DNA from: Thermohalobaculum sp964576075
Lineage (GTDB): Bacteria > Pseudomonadota > Alphaproteobacteria > Rhodobacterales > Rhodobacteraceae
Length of the DNA stretch: 64,000 bases
Reading direction: 5' to 3'
Assembly: GCA_964576075.1 (NCBI GenBank)
Contig: CAZNTX010000004.1
Location: 1 to 64,000 of the forward strand
Positions 57,052 through 64,000 of the stretch are shown here, piece by piece. The notes under the pieces are model-generated. The model made no database searches. It was not told the origin of the DNA and saw only the letters and a program-made list of their open reading frames with translations. A program made the position numbers and the translations under genes. How positions within the stretch are numbered: the stretch's first letter is position 1; each line of letters starts with the position of its first letter.

Positions 57052-58032
57052 ATGAAGACCCGTCTCGCCGGCCTCGCAGCCGGCATCGCCGTCGCGGCCG
57101 CGGCCACCGCCGCCCATGCCGAGTATCCCGAGCGCGCGATCACCATGGTCATCCCCTATGGCGCGGGCGGGGCGACGGACATCTCCGCGCGCACCATGGC
57201 CGAGCCGCTCGGCGATCTCGTGCCCGAGCCCGTGGTGATGATCAACCGCACGGGCGCCGGCGGCGCGACCGGCTCGGTCTCCGTGAAGAACGCCGATCCG
57301 GACGGCTACACCATGCTCTTCGCCCGCGTCGGCTCGCACACCGTGAACCCCGCGATGAAGGCGAGCCTGCCCTACACGCTCGAGGATTTCGAGTTCGTGG
57401 GCGTCTACGAGATCAACCCGGTCGCCTGCGCCGTGCGCCCGGGCGGCGGGATCGAGTCGATGGAGGACCTGATCGCCAAGGTGAAGGCCGAGCCCGGCTC
57501 GGTGACCTATTCCTCCTCCGGCGTCGGCTCGCTGCTGCACATCGCGGGGGCCATGGTGCTCAAGTCCTTCGGGATCGAGAACCCGCTCAAGGACGCCGTG
57601 CACATCCCGATGAAGGGCGGCGGCGCGGCGGCGACGGCGGTGCTCGCCGGCACCGCCACCTTCATCTGCACCAACTCCTCGGCGCTCGCCTCCTTCGTCG
57701 CCAACGACCAGCTCATGCCGCTGATGGTGACGACGCCCGACCCCGTCGAGGGCTTCGACGCGCCCACCGCCGCCTCCCTGGGCCATCCGGAGCTCGAGCA
57801 GCTCGTCGGCTGGACCGGAATCGCGGGGCCCGCGGGCATCCCGGACGAGGTCGCCGAGGCCTGGCGCGGCTGGCTCGCCGACGTCACCGCCGACGAGGCC
57901 TTCGTCACCGCCATGGAGAAGCGCGGCTCGGTGATCCGCCTGATGGACCCGGCCGAGAGCCAGGACTTCATCCAGGGCCAATACGAGGTGTTCCGCCAGC
58001 TCGTCGACGATCTCGGCATGCGCATCCAGTGA
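57052..58032 (+). CDS. tctC: Tripartite tricarboxylate transporter substrate-binding protein
   Basis: A 326-residue exported Bug/TctC protein: YPERAITMVIPYGAGGATDISARTMAE is the signature N-terminus, GSVSVKNADPDGYTMLF follows, and VTYSSSGVGSLLHIAG is typical. It binds a carboxylate and delivers it to TctAB. GGGAGG precedes the ATG. It lies about 90 bases after the fumarase genes in the same direction. Confidence 0.93.
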   Translation: MKTRLAGLAAGIAVAAAATAAHAEYPERAITMVIPYGAGGATDISARTMAEPLGDLVPEPVVMINRTGAGGATGSVSVKNADPDGYTMLFARVGSHTVNPAMKASLPYTLEDFEFVGVYEINPVACAVRPGGGIESMEDLIAKVKAEPGSVTYSSSGVGSLLHIAGAMVLKSFGIENPLKDAVHIPMKGGGAAATAVLAGTATFICTNSSALASFVANDQLMPLMVTTPDPVEGFDAPTAASLGHPELEQLVGWTGIAGPAGIPDEVAEAWRGWLADVTADEAFVTAMEKRGSVIRLMDPAESQDFIQGQYEVFRQLVDDLGMRIQ

Positions 58033-58087
58033 CGTCAGCGCGGGGCCGGTCCGCCCGGCCTCGCCGCCCCCTCCGGGAGACCCCCCG

Positions 58088-58582
58088 ATGTCCGCCCAGT
58101 CCCGCGAGCGCGCCCTCGGCCTCGGGCTCGTCGCCTTCGCGATCCTGCTGATCGCCGTCATCGTGCCCGTCGGCGTGCCGACGCAGCCGGGGCCGCTCAT
58201 CCTGCGCGCAGACCTCTGGCCGCGGGTGGTCTCCTGGGGCATCCTGATCTTCGGGGCCGCCATCGCCGCGCGCGCCTTCCTCGCGCCGGTGGCCGAGCCC
58301 GCCCCGCCCGAGGACGACGCCCGCGAGCGCGCCCATCTCCAGGGGATGTTGCGTCTCGTCGGGCTCGGCGCGATCCTGCTCGGGCTGGCCTGGGGCACCT
58401 CCGAGATCGGCATGGTCTGGGCGGGGATGCTGGCTTTCTGGGCGATCCTCGCGATGATCCGCCCGCGCCGGGTCTGGATCGCCGCGCTCGTCGGGCTCCT
58501 GCTGCCCCTCGCGCTCTACGGCTTCTTCTCGCATTTCGCCGGGGTTCCGATCCCGCAAGGCTCACTGGTGCGCCTGCCATGA
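58088..58582 (+). CDS. tctB: Tripartite tricarboxylate transporter small membrane subunit
   Basis: A 164-residue membrane protein with four helices (LGLVAFAILLIAVIVPVG; VSWGILIFGAAIAARAFL; MLRLVGLGAILLGLAWG; the VWIAALVGLLLPLALYGFF end), typical of TctB. It lies between tctC and tctA and overlaps tctA by 4 bases (ATGA). Confidence 0.9.
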   Translation: MSAQSRERALGLGLVAFAILLIAVIVPVGVPTQPGPLILRADLWPRVVSWGILIFGAAIAARAFLAPVAEPAPPEDDARERAHLQGMLRLVGLGAILLGLAWGTSEIGMVWAGMLAFWAILAMIRPRRVWIAALVGLLLPLALYGFFSHFAGVPIPQGSLVRLP

Positions 58583-60060
58583 CCGCCGATACCCTCGCCC
58601 GCGCCTTCGAGCTCGTCGCCACCTGGGAGAGCTTCGCCGCGCTCTTCGTCGGCCTCGTCTGCGGCGTGGTGGGCGGCGCGATCCCGGGCATGTCGGCCAC
58701 CATGGCGGTGGCGATCGCGCTGCCCTTCACCTTCTCGCTGCCGCCGATCACCGGGATCCTGCTCCTCCTCGGGGTCTACAAGGGCGGCATCTTCGGCGGC
58801 TCGATCCCGGCGATCCTGATCAAGACGCCCGGCACCCCCGCCTCCTCGGCCACCACGCTCGACGGCTATCCGATGGCGGAGAAGGGCGAGGCCGGGCGCG
58901 CGCTCACCATGGCGCTCTACGCCTCCTGCATCGCCGATCTCGTCTCCAACATGGCGCTGATCCTGCTCGCGGGCTGGCTCGCCTCCTTCGCGCTCGCCTT
59001 CGGCCCGCCGGAGAAGTTCACCCTCATCCTCTTCTCGCTGACGATCATCGCCGGGGTCTCGGGCGACAGCCTGCTCAAGGGCGTCGCCTCGGGCCTCCTC
59101 GGGCTGCTGCTCGCCACCGTCGGGCTCGACCTCGTCTACGGCACCGACCGCTTCGTCTTCGGCGAGCCGAACCTGATGGGCGGGCTCAACTTCATCGCCG
59201 TCCTCGTCGGCCTCTTCGCGCTGCCGGAGGTCTTCGCCTATATCTACCGGCCGAAGGAGCTGACCGGGACCGTGCGCGCGGTCGGCGGCACCCATGCGAG
59301 CCGGGCCGACCTCGTCCGCTGCCTGCCCTCCATCTTCCGCGGCTCGCTGATCGGGGTGGTCATGGGCTCGATCCCCGGGATCGGCGCCGCCCCCTCCGCC
59401 TTCCTCAGCTACTCCGAGGCCCGGCGCACCTCCCCGCGGAAGGCCAATTTCGGCAAGGGCGAGGTCGAGGGCGTCGCCGCGGCGGAGGCCGGGAACAACG
59501 GCGTCGCGGGCGCCACCATGATCCCGCTCCTCGCCCTCGGCGTGCCGGGCGACGTCATCACCGCGATCATCATCGGCGCCTTCATGGTCCACGGGCTGCA
59601 GCCCGGCCCCCTCCTCTTCGCGACCAACGGCTCGCTGGTCTACGCGATCTTCATCGGCCTCGTGCTCTCCTCGGTGCTGCTGCTCGGGATCGGGCTCGTC
59701 GCCACCCGCGCCTTCCGCCTGATCGCCGACGTGCCGAAGGCGATCGTCATGCCCTCGGTGCTCGTGCTCTCGGTGTTCGGCGTCTATGCGGTGAACAACG
59801 CGACCTTCGATGTCGGCGTGATGTTCGTCATGGGCGCGGTCGGCTACGGGATGATGCTGCTCCGCGTGCCCGCCGCGCCCTTCCTCATCGCCTTCATCCT
59901 CGGGCCGCTCCTCGAGGACAATTTCCGCCTCGCGATCCTCGACCCGGCCGACGATATCGGCGTCTTCTTCCGCAGCCCGATCACCTGGGTGTTCTGGGCG
60001 CTGACCGCGATCAGCCTCGCTTTCGTGCTCCTCGGCCTGCGGAAGCGCGGGCGGTCATGA
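58579..60060 (+). CDS. tctA: Tripartite tricarboxylate transporter large membrane subunit
   Basis: A 493-residue membrane protein with about twelve helices. FVGLVCGVVGGAIPGMSATMAVAIALPFTF (split across helices), GVYKGGIFGGSIPAILIKTPGTP, and the inverted-repeat counterpart MGSIPGIGAAPSAFLSYSEARR are the TctA signatures. It moves carboxylates with sodium or protons. It overlaps tctB and the TauE gene by 4 bases. Confidence 0.94.
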   Translation: MTADTLARAFELVATWESFAALFVGLVCGVVGGAIPGMSATMAVAIALPFTFSLPPITGILLLLGVYKGGIFGGSIPAILIKTPGTPASSATTLDGYPMAEKGEAGRALTMALYASCIADLVSNMALILLAGWLASFALAFGPPEKFTLILFSLTIIAGVSGDSLLKGVASGLLGLLLATVGLDLVYGTDRFVFGEPNLMGGLNFIAVLVGLFALPEVFAYIYRPKELTGTVRAVGGTHASRADLVRCLPSIFRGSLIGVVMGSIPGIGAAPSAFLSYSEARRTSPRKANFGKGEVEGVAAAEAGNNGVAGATMIPLLALGVPGDVITAIIIGAFMVHGLQPGPLLFATNGSLVYAIFIGLVLSSVLLLGIGLVATRAFRLIADVPKAIVMPSVLVLSVFGVYAVNNATFDVGVMFVMGAVGYGMMLLRVPAAPFLIAFILGPLLEDNFRLAILDPADDIGVFFRSPITWVFWALTAISLAFVLLGLRKRGRS

Positions 60061-60821
60061 TCCCCCCGGCGGGGCTCGACTGGGCGGCCTTCGCGGCCGT
60101 CCTCGCGATCTTCGTCTTCGGCGGTTTCGTGAAGGGGGGGCTCGGCTTCGGGCTGCCGCTCGCGACCATCTCGCTCCTGCCCCTAGTCGTGCCCATCGAC
60201 ATGGCGCTCGCGATCAACACCGTCGTCCAGCCCATCGCCAATATCGGCCAGCTCTGGAGCGCGGGGCGGACGCGCGAGACGGTGGCCCGCTTCTGGCCGA
60301 TGCTGCCGACGCTCGCGCTCGGCGTCGCGCTCGGGGCGGCCTTCGTGGGCTCGGTGGATCGGGGGACGCTGACGCTGCTGCTCGGCCTCTTCATCATGGT
60401 CTTCACGGTGCTCTCGCTCACCGGCGCCGTGCTGCCGCTGAAGCCCCGCCACGAGCGCCCGGCGGGGGTCGCGACCGGGCTCGCGGCCGGCATCGTCGGC
60501 GCGCTGACGGCGGCCAACGGGCCGGTCTTCGTCATGTATCTCGTGAGCCTCCGGCTCGACCGGGCGCTCTTCCGCGCGACGCTCGGCTTTCTCTTCATCG
60601 TCTCGGGGGCGCTGGTGGCGGGGGGCTTCGCGACCGTCGGCTTCCTAGACTGGCCGCGCGCCGGGCTCGCGGCGCTCTGCGTGCCCTCGGCCTTTCTCGG
60701 CATGTGGGCGGGCAACCGGATCGGGCGGCGGCTGCCCGCACATATCTTCCTGCGGGTGGTGCTGCTCGCCCTCTTCTGCCTCGGCGCGAATTTCGCGGCC
60801 CGCGGCGCTGGGCTCCTCTGA
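60057..60821 (+). CDS. TauE/SafE-family membrane transporter
   Basis: A 254-residue membrane protein with eight or so helices: FVFGGFVKGGLGFGLPLATISLL and GIVGALTAANGPVFVMYL are the two family half-motifs. TauE/SafE proteins export sulfite or organosulfur and carboxylate anions. Overlaps with tctA (ATGA) and the LysR gene (TGATG) place it in the same operon. Confidence 0.88.
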   Translation: MIPPAGLDWAAFAAVLAIFVFGGFVKGGLGFGLPLATISLLPLVVPIDMALAINTVVQPIANIGQLWSAGRTRETVARFWPMLPTLALGVALGAAFVGSVDRGTLTLLLGLFIMVFTVLSLTGAVLPLKPRHERPAGVATGLAAGIVGALTAANGPVFVMYLVSLRLDRALFRATLGFLFIVSGALVAGGFATVGFLDWPRAGLAALCVPSAFLGMWAGNRIGRRLPAHIFLRVVLLALFCLGANFAARGAGLL

Positions 60822-61687
60822 TGGAGATCCGCACGCTCTACACCCTCCTCGCCATCGCCGATCATGGCAGCTTCGCCGCGGCGGGGCGCGCGCTCGGGCT
60901 CTCGATCTCGGCGGTGTCGCTGCAGATGCGCGGGCTCGAGGAGGAGACCGGCCTCCCCCTCTTCGACCGCAGCCGCCGCCCGCCCGCGCTCACCGCCGAG
61001 GGGCGCGACCTCGTCGAGCGCGCCCGCGCCGTCGTCGCCCGCTGGGAGGAGCTCGCCGACAGCCTGCGCCGGCCGGGGGACACCGGGCTCCTCAGGATCG
61101 GCGCGGTGCACACCGTCGTCGCGAGCCTCCTGCCCGATGCCCTCGCGCAGCTGCGCGCCGAGCGCCCGGCCCTCTCGGTGCATCTGACCACCGCCCTCAC
61201 CCACGAGCTCGAGACCGCGGTGCGCCACGGCCGGATCGACGTCGCGATCTGCACCGAGCCAGAGAGCGTGCCGCCCGAGCTCGCCTTCCGCCCGGTCTGC
61301 ACCGAGCGCCTCGTCGTCGTCGCCCCCGCCGACGCCCTGGGCGAGACCGCGGCCGAGCTGCTGACCCGCAACCCCTATGTGCGCTTCAACCGGCAGGCGC
61401 GCGTCGCGGCCCTCGTCGAGGCCGCGCTCGGGCGGATGGGCCTCGGCCCCGGCACGGCGATGGAGATCGACACCCTCGACGGCGTGCTCTCCATGGTCGC
61501 CCGCGGGCTCGGCGTCTCGGTGGTGCCGGAGCCGCGCGGCCGGCGCGCCTGGCCGCAGGGGCTGCGCACCCTCCCCCTCGGCGAGCCGCCGGCGACGCGC
61601 GCCCTCGGCCTCCTCGCCAATCCCGAGAGCGTGCGCCGGCGCTTCGTCGACGCGCTCCACGCAGCCCTCCTCGCCGCCGCGCGCTAG
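60821..61687 (+). CDS. LysR-family regulator at the end of the Tct operon
   Basis: A 288-residue LysR protein with TLLAIADHGSFAAAGRALGL, SISAVSLQMRGLEEETGL and an effector domain (LLRIGAVHTVVASLLPDALAQL). It is co-oriented with, and translationally coupled to, the TauE gene, not divergent, so it may autoregulate the whole operon. Its TAG stop overlaps the TAG of the convergent ABC-2 permease gene in a CTAG palindrome. Confidence 0.9.
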   Translation: MEIRTLYTLLAIADHGSFAAAGRALGLSISAVSLQMRGLEEETGLPLFDRSRRPPALTAEGRDLVERARAVVARWEELADSLRRPGDTGLLRIGAVHTVVASLLPDALAQLRAERPALSVHLTTALTHELETAVRHGRIDVAICTEPESVPPELAFRPVCTERLVVVAPADALGETAAELLTRNPYVRFNRQARVAALVEAALGRMGLGPGTAMEIDTLDGVLSMVARGLGVSVVPEPRGRRAWPQGLRTLPLGEPPATRALGLLANPESVRRRFVDALHAALLAAAR

Positions 61688-62487
61688 CCCTTCAGCCGAT
61701 ACCCCGTCGCCAGCCAGCGCCAGGCGAGCGCGGCGAGCGCGGCCGTCGTCCCGCCCGCCACCGCCAGCCCGACCCAGGGGCTCGAATCGGAAACGCCGAG
61801 CACCCCGTAGCGGAACCCGTCGATCAGGTAGAACACCGGATTGGCATGGCTCGCCGCCTGGAACCCGGCAGGCAGCGTCTCGATCGAATAGAAGGTGCCG
61901 GAGAGGAACGAGAGCGGGGTGATGACGAAATTCGTCACCGCCGCCATCTGGTCGAACTTGGTGGCGTAGATCGCCGCGATTAGGCCGAGGAGCCCGAGCA
62001 TCGCGCTCGCGAGCAGCACGAAGACGAGCGCCCAGAGCGGATGCGCGACGCCCACGCCCACCACCGGGAAGACCATGACCCCGACGGCGAGCGCGCAGAC
62101 CGCCCCCCGCGCGATCCCCCCCGCCACATAGCCCGCGACGAGCTCGCCCGCGCTCAAGGGCGGCATCAGCGTGTCCACGACCGAGCCCTGCACCTTGGCG
62201 ATCATCAGCGAGGAGGAGGTGTTGGCGAAGGCGTTCTGGATCACCGTCATCATCAAGATGCCCGGTGCGAGGAACTCGGCGAAGGGCACGCCCGCGAAGC
62301 CCTCGCGCCCGGCCCCGAAGGCGAGGGTGAACACCACCATGAAGAGCCCCGCCGTCACAACCGGCGCGAGGATCGTCTGCATCGCCACCGCCATGAAGCG
62401 GCGCACCTCGCGCTCGACGAGCGTCGCCAGGCCGAGCCAGTTGACCCGCCCGAAGCGGCGCACGCCCATGCCAAGCCTCTCGGCCAT
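61684..62487 (-). CDS. ABC-2-type transporter permease
   Basis: A 267-residue inner-membrane protein with six helices. EFLAPGILMMTVIQNAFANTSSSL and the late FVITPLSFLSGTFYSIETLP and NPVFYLIDGFRYG segments are typical ABC-2 exporters (YadH/NodJ-like). AGGAGG precedes the ATG at 62487. The partner ATPase is not in this window; none of the adjacent genes encodes one. Substrate unknown. Confidence 0.9.
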   Translation of the reverse strand: MAERLGMGVRRFGRVNWLGLATLVEREVRRFMAVAMQTILAPVVTAGLFMVVFTLAFGAGREGFAGVPFAEFLAPGILMMTVIQNAFANTSSSLMIAKVQGSVVDTLMPPLSAGELVAGYVAGGIARGAVCALAVGVMVFPVVGVGVAHPLWALVFVLLASAMLGLLGLIAAIYATKFDQMAAVTNFVITPLSFLSGTFYSIETLPAGFQAASHANPVFYLIDGFRYGVLGVSDSSPWVGLAVAGGTTAALAALAWRWLATGYRLKG

Positions 62488-62584
62488 GCCCGATCCCCCT
62501 CCTTGTTTGCTCGCCGCGCGGCCATACCATATAGCCTTCGGGAGAGCACGGCGAGCCGCCCCCGGGCGGCCGAGGGGAGAGGGC

Positions 62585-63187
62585 ATGAGCTGGACCGACG
62601 AGCGCGTTGAAAAACTCAAGGAATATTGGGCGGAGGGCATGAGCGCATCCCAGATCGCGAAGCAGCTCGGCGGCGTGACCCGCAACGCCGTGATCGGCAA
62701 GGTCCACCGGCTCGGCCTTTCCCATCGCGGCAGCCCCGAGGCCGCGCGCCCCGGCGAGGAGGCCCCGGTGGCGGAGGCGGACGCCGCGCCCGAGGCCGAG
62801 GCCGCCCCCGCGGCCGAGGATCCGCCCCCCGCCGCGCCGGCGCCCGAGGCGGAGACCGCGGCGGAGGCGGAGCCGGCCGCCACGCAGCCTGCCGCCGAGC
62901 CCCCCGCCCCGCGCGACCCGCTCGCCCCGCGCGCCCCCGGCCTGCCCACCCCCGAGGAGGAGGCCGCACGCGTCACCCTCGCGGAGATCGAGAAAATGGC
63001 CCGCAAGCTCGACCTTCTGGACCTGACCGAGCGCACCTGCAAATGGCCGATCGGCGACCCGGCCGAGGACGGATTCCATTTCTGCGGCCTGCCCGTGGTG
63101 CCCGGCAAGCCCTACTGCAAATACCACGTCGAGGTGGCGTTCCAGCCGATGTCCACCCGCCGCGACCGCTCCCGCGCCAGCCGCTGA
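62585..63187 (+). CDS. gcrA: GcrA cell-cycle regulator
   Basis: A 200-residue regulator. The N-terminal helix-turn-helix (MSWTDERVEKLKEYWAEGMS, SQIAKQLGG, TRNAVIGKVHRLGL) and C-terminal Cys/His motif (RTCKWPIGDP, FHFCGLP, PYCKYH) are diagnostic of GcrA. The linker (about 50-135) is Ala/Pro/Glu-rich and longer than in Caulobacter. GcrA binds sigma-70 RNA polymerase and activates promoters with methylated GANTC sites. GGGGAG precedes the ATG. Confidence 0.95.
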   Translation: MSWTDERVEKLKEYWAEGMSASQIAKQLGGVTRNAVIGKVHRLGLSHRGSPEAARPGEEAPVAEADAAPEAEAAPAAEDPPPAAPAPEAETAAEAEPAATQPAAEPPAPRDPLAPRAPGLPTPEEEAARVTLAEIEKMARKLDLLDLTERTCKWPIGDPAEDGFHFCGLPVVPGKPYCKYHVEVAFQPMSTRRDRSRASR

Positions 63188-63193
63188 CGGAGC

Positions 63194-63318
63194 GCGCCCG
63201 GCGGTCCCGCCCGCGCCGCGCCCCGAGCCTGTGGGGGGCGCAGGCTGCGGCCGCTCGCGCCGCCGGCTGCCCGGGTGGGCGGGGCTCGGGGCGCGGCGCG
63301 GGCGGGGCCGCCGGGCGC
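63194..63318. repeat. 36-bp inverted repeat around a GC-rich spacer, between gcrA and phoB-type genes
   Basis: Arms 63194-63229 and 63283-63318 are complementary at 35 of 36 positions; the exception can form a G-U pair in RNA. The 53-base spacer has further partial dyads. It fills the gap between two convergent genes and may stop transcription from both. Confidence 0.75.
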
Positions 63319-63322
63319 AGCC

Positions 63323-64000
63323 TCAGCGGCTGGCGGACTGGTAGGTTTCGTCGAGCGCGTAGCCCGCGGCGCGGACGGTGCGGATCGGGTCGCGCTCGCC
63401 CCGACGGTTGAGCGCCTTCCTCAGCCGGCCGACATGCACGTCCACCGTGCGCGCCTCGACATAGACGTCCCGCCCCCAGACGAGATCGAGAAGCTGCTCG
63501 CGGGAGAACACCCGCCCCGGGCGCTGCATCAGACAGTCGAGCAGGCGGAACTCGGTCGGCCCGAGATGCACCTCCCGGTCGGCCCGGCGCACCCGCCGGG
63601 TCTCCCGATCGAGCGTGAGGTCGCCGAAGGTCGCAACCTCGGCCGAGAGCGTCGGCCGCGACCGGCGCAGGAGCGCGCGCACCCGGGCGGTGAGCTCCGG
63701 GATCGAGAAGGGCTTGGTGAGGTAGTCGTCCGCGCCGGTGTCGAGGCCGCGGATACGGTCGTCCTCGTCCGAGCGGGCGGTCAGCATGATGACCGGCACG
63801 TCGCGCGTGTCCGGCCGCGCGCGGATCCGCCGGCAAATTTCGATGCCCGAGAGCCCCGGCAGCATCCAGTCCAGGATCACGAGATCGGGCTTGTCCTCCT
63901 CGATCACGAGCAGCGCGTCCTCGCCGTCGGCGCTGATGCGGACCTCGAATCCCTCTTTCTCGAGATTGTATTCCAGAAGCGCGGAGAGCGCGTCCTCGTC
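63323..64000 (-). CDS. phoB: PhoB-type response regulator, 5' end outside the window
   Basis: The 225 C-terminal residues of an OmpR/PhoB regulator, open to the right edge. The receiver domain has the phospho-acceptor Asp in LVILDWMLPG and the switch Lys in LTKPFS; the winged-helix domain has HLGPTEFRLLDCLMQRPGRVFSREQL and VDVHVGRLRKALN. The acidic DEDAL at the visible start lies only a few residues after the expected N-terminus. The LLEYNLEKEGFEV and GRDVYVEARTVDVH stretches match PhoB, which controls the phosphate-starvation response. Neighbours phoU/phoR are not in view, so the name is likely, not certain. Confidence 0.85.
   Translation of the reverse strand, partial: DEDALSALLEYNLEKEGFEVRISADGEDALLVIEEDKPDLVILDWMLPGLSGIEICRRIRARPDTRDVPVIMLTARSDEDDRIRGLDTGADDYLTKPFSIPELTARVRALLRRSRPTLSAEVATFGDLTLDRETRRVRRADREVHLGPTEFRLLDCLMQRPGRVFSREQLLDLVWGRDVYVEARTVDVHVGRLRKALNRRGERDPIRTVRAAGYALDETYQSASR

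Overview
This window is very GC-rich, gene-dense chromosomal DNA from an alphaproteobacterium, most likely of the Rhodobacterales. The evidence is a GcrA cell-cycle regulator (a family restricted to Alphaproteobacteria), a SAM-II riboswitch in front of a metZ-type gene, ClpS, a PhoB-type regulator, and abundant TRAP and Tct transporters. The genus cannot be fixed from the sequence. No insertion sequence, prophage, CRISPR array or rRNA is visible. Genes are tightly packed, with many ATGA or TGATG overlaps and no gene-free stretch over 300 bases.

Layout. 1-6.8 kb: secreted M28 peptidase, secreted TPR protein, glutathione S-transferase, riboswitch-controlled methionine sulfhydrylase, and folE. 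6.8-11.8 kb: a 37-bp perfect hairpin, azoreductase, a frameshifted LysR gene, then a three-gene operon (methyltransferase-like, DUF427, and a photolyase-like protein whose domains look circularly permuted) and a SOUL lipoprotein. 11.8-20 kb: lipoprotein, glmS-glmU, gph, then a four-gene set (phasin-like, universal stress protein, HMA-like protein, membrane-anchored ParA-type ATPase) and tRNA-Gly(CCC). 20-28.2 kb: a catabolic operon (aldehyde dehydrogenase, flavin monooxygenase-like, hydrolase, ThDP enzyme, old-yellow-enzyme-type oxidoreductase) with a divergent LysR regulator. 28.2-32 kb: a ZrgABC-like zinc uptake operon with a His-rich tandem repeat, divergent from zur across a Zur-box-like dyad. 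32-35.4 kb: clpS, then a sulfur-handling set (rhodanese, two DsrE proteins, Rrf2 regulator, persulfide dioxygenase). 35.5-41.3 kb: an MscS-type channel and a copper-bufferin RiPP operon (YHS protein, bufA, bufB, bufC, DoxX). 41.4-61.7 kb: a large organic-acid region. CoA-transferase, crotonase-fold protein, TRAP transporter and a class V aminotransferase run leftward. A lactate/glycolate-dehydrogenase-like flavoprotein, GntR regulator, a second SDH/FRD-type complex, two-subunit fumarase, TctCBA, TauE and a LysR regulator run rightward. 61.7-64 kb: ABC-2 permease, gcrA, a long inverted repeat, and the 3' part of a PhoB-type regulator.

Several units carry their own control elements in view: a SAM-II riboswitch (metZ), a Zur box (zrg/zur), a 27-bp dyad (Rrf2), a 20-bp GTATAC-centred palindrome (GntR/FCD) and AT-rich dyads (LysR). 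The oddities most worth checking are the apparently stop-less dctM frame that runs through the crotonase gene into the CoA-transferase, the permuted photolyase, the membrane-tethered ParA/HMA pair, the bufferin operon led by a YHS gene, an SDH-like flavoprotein without the covalent-FAD histidine, and the two very long intergenic hairpins. Automatic gene callers may be misled here because high GC leaves long open frames on the antisense strand.
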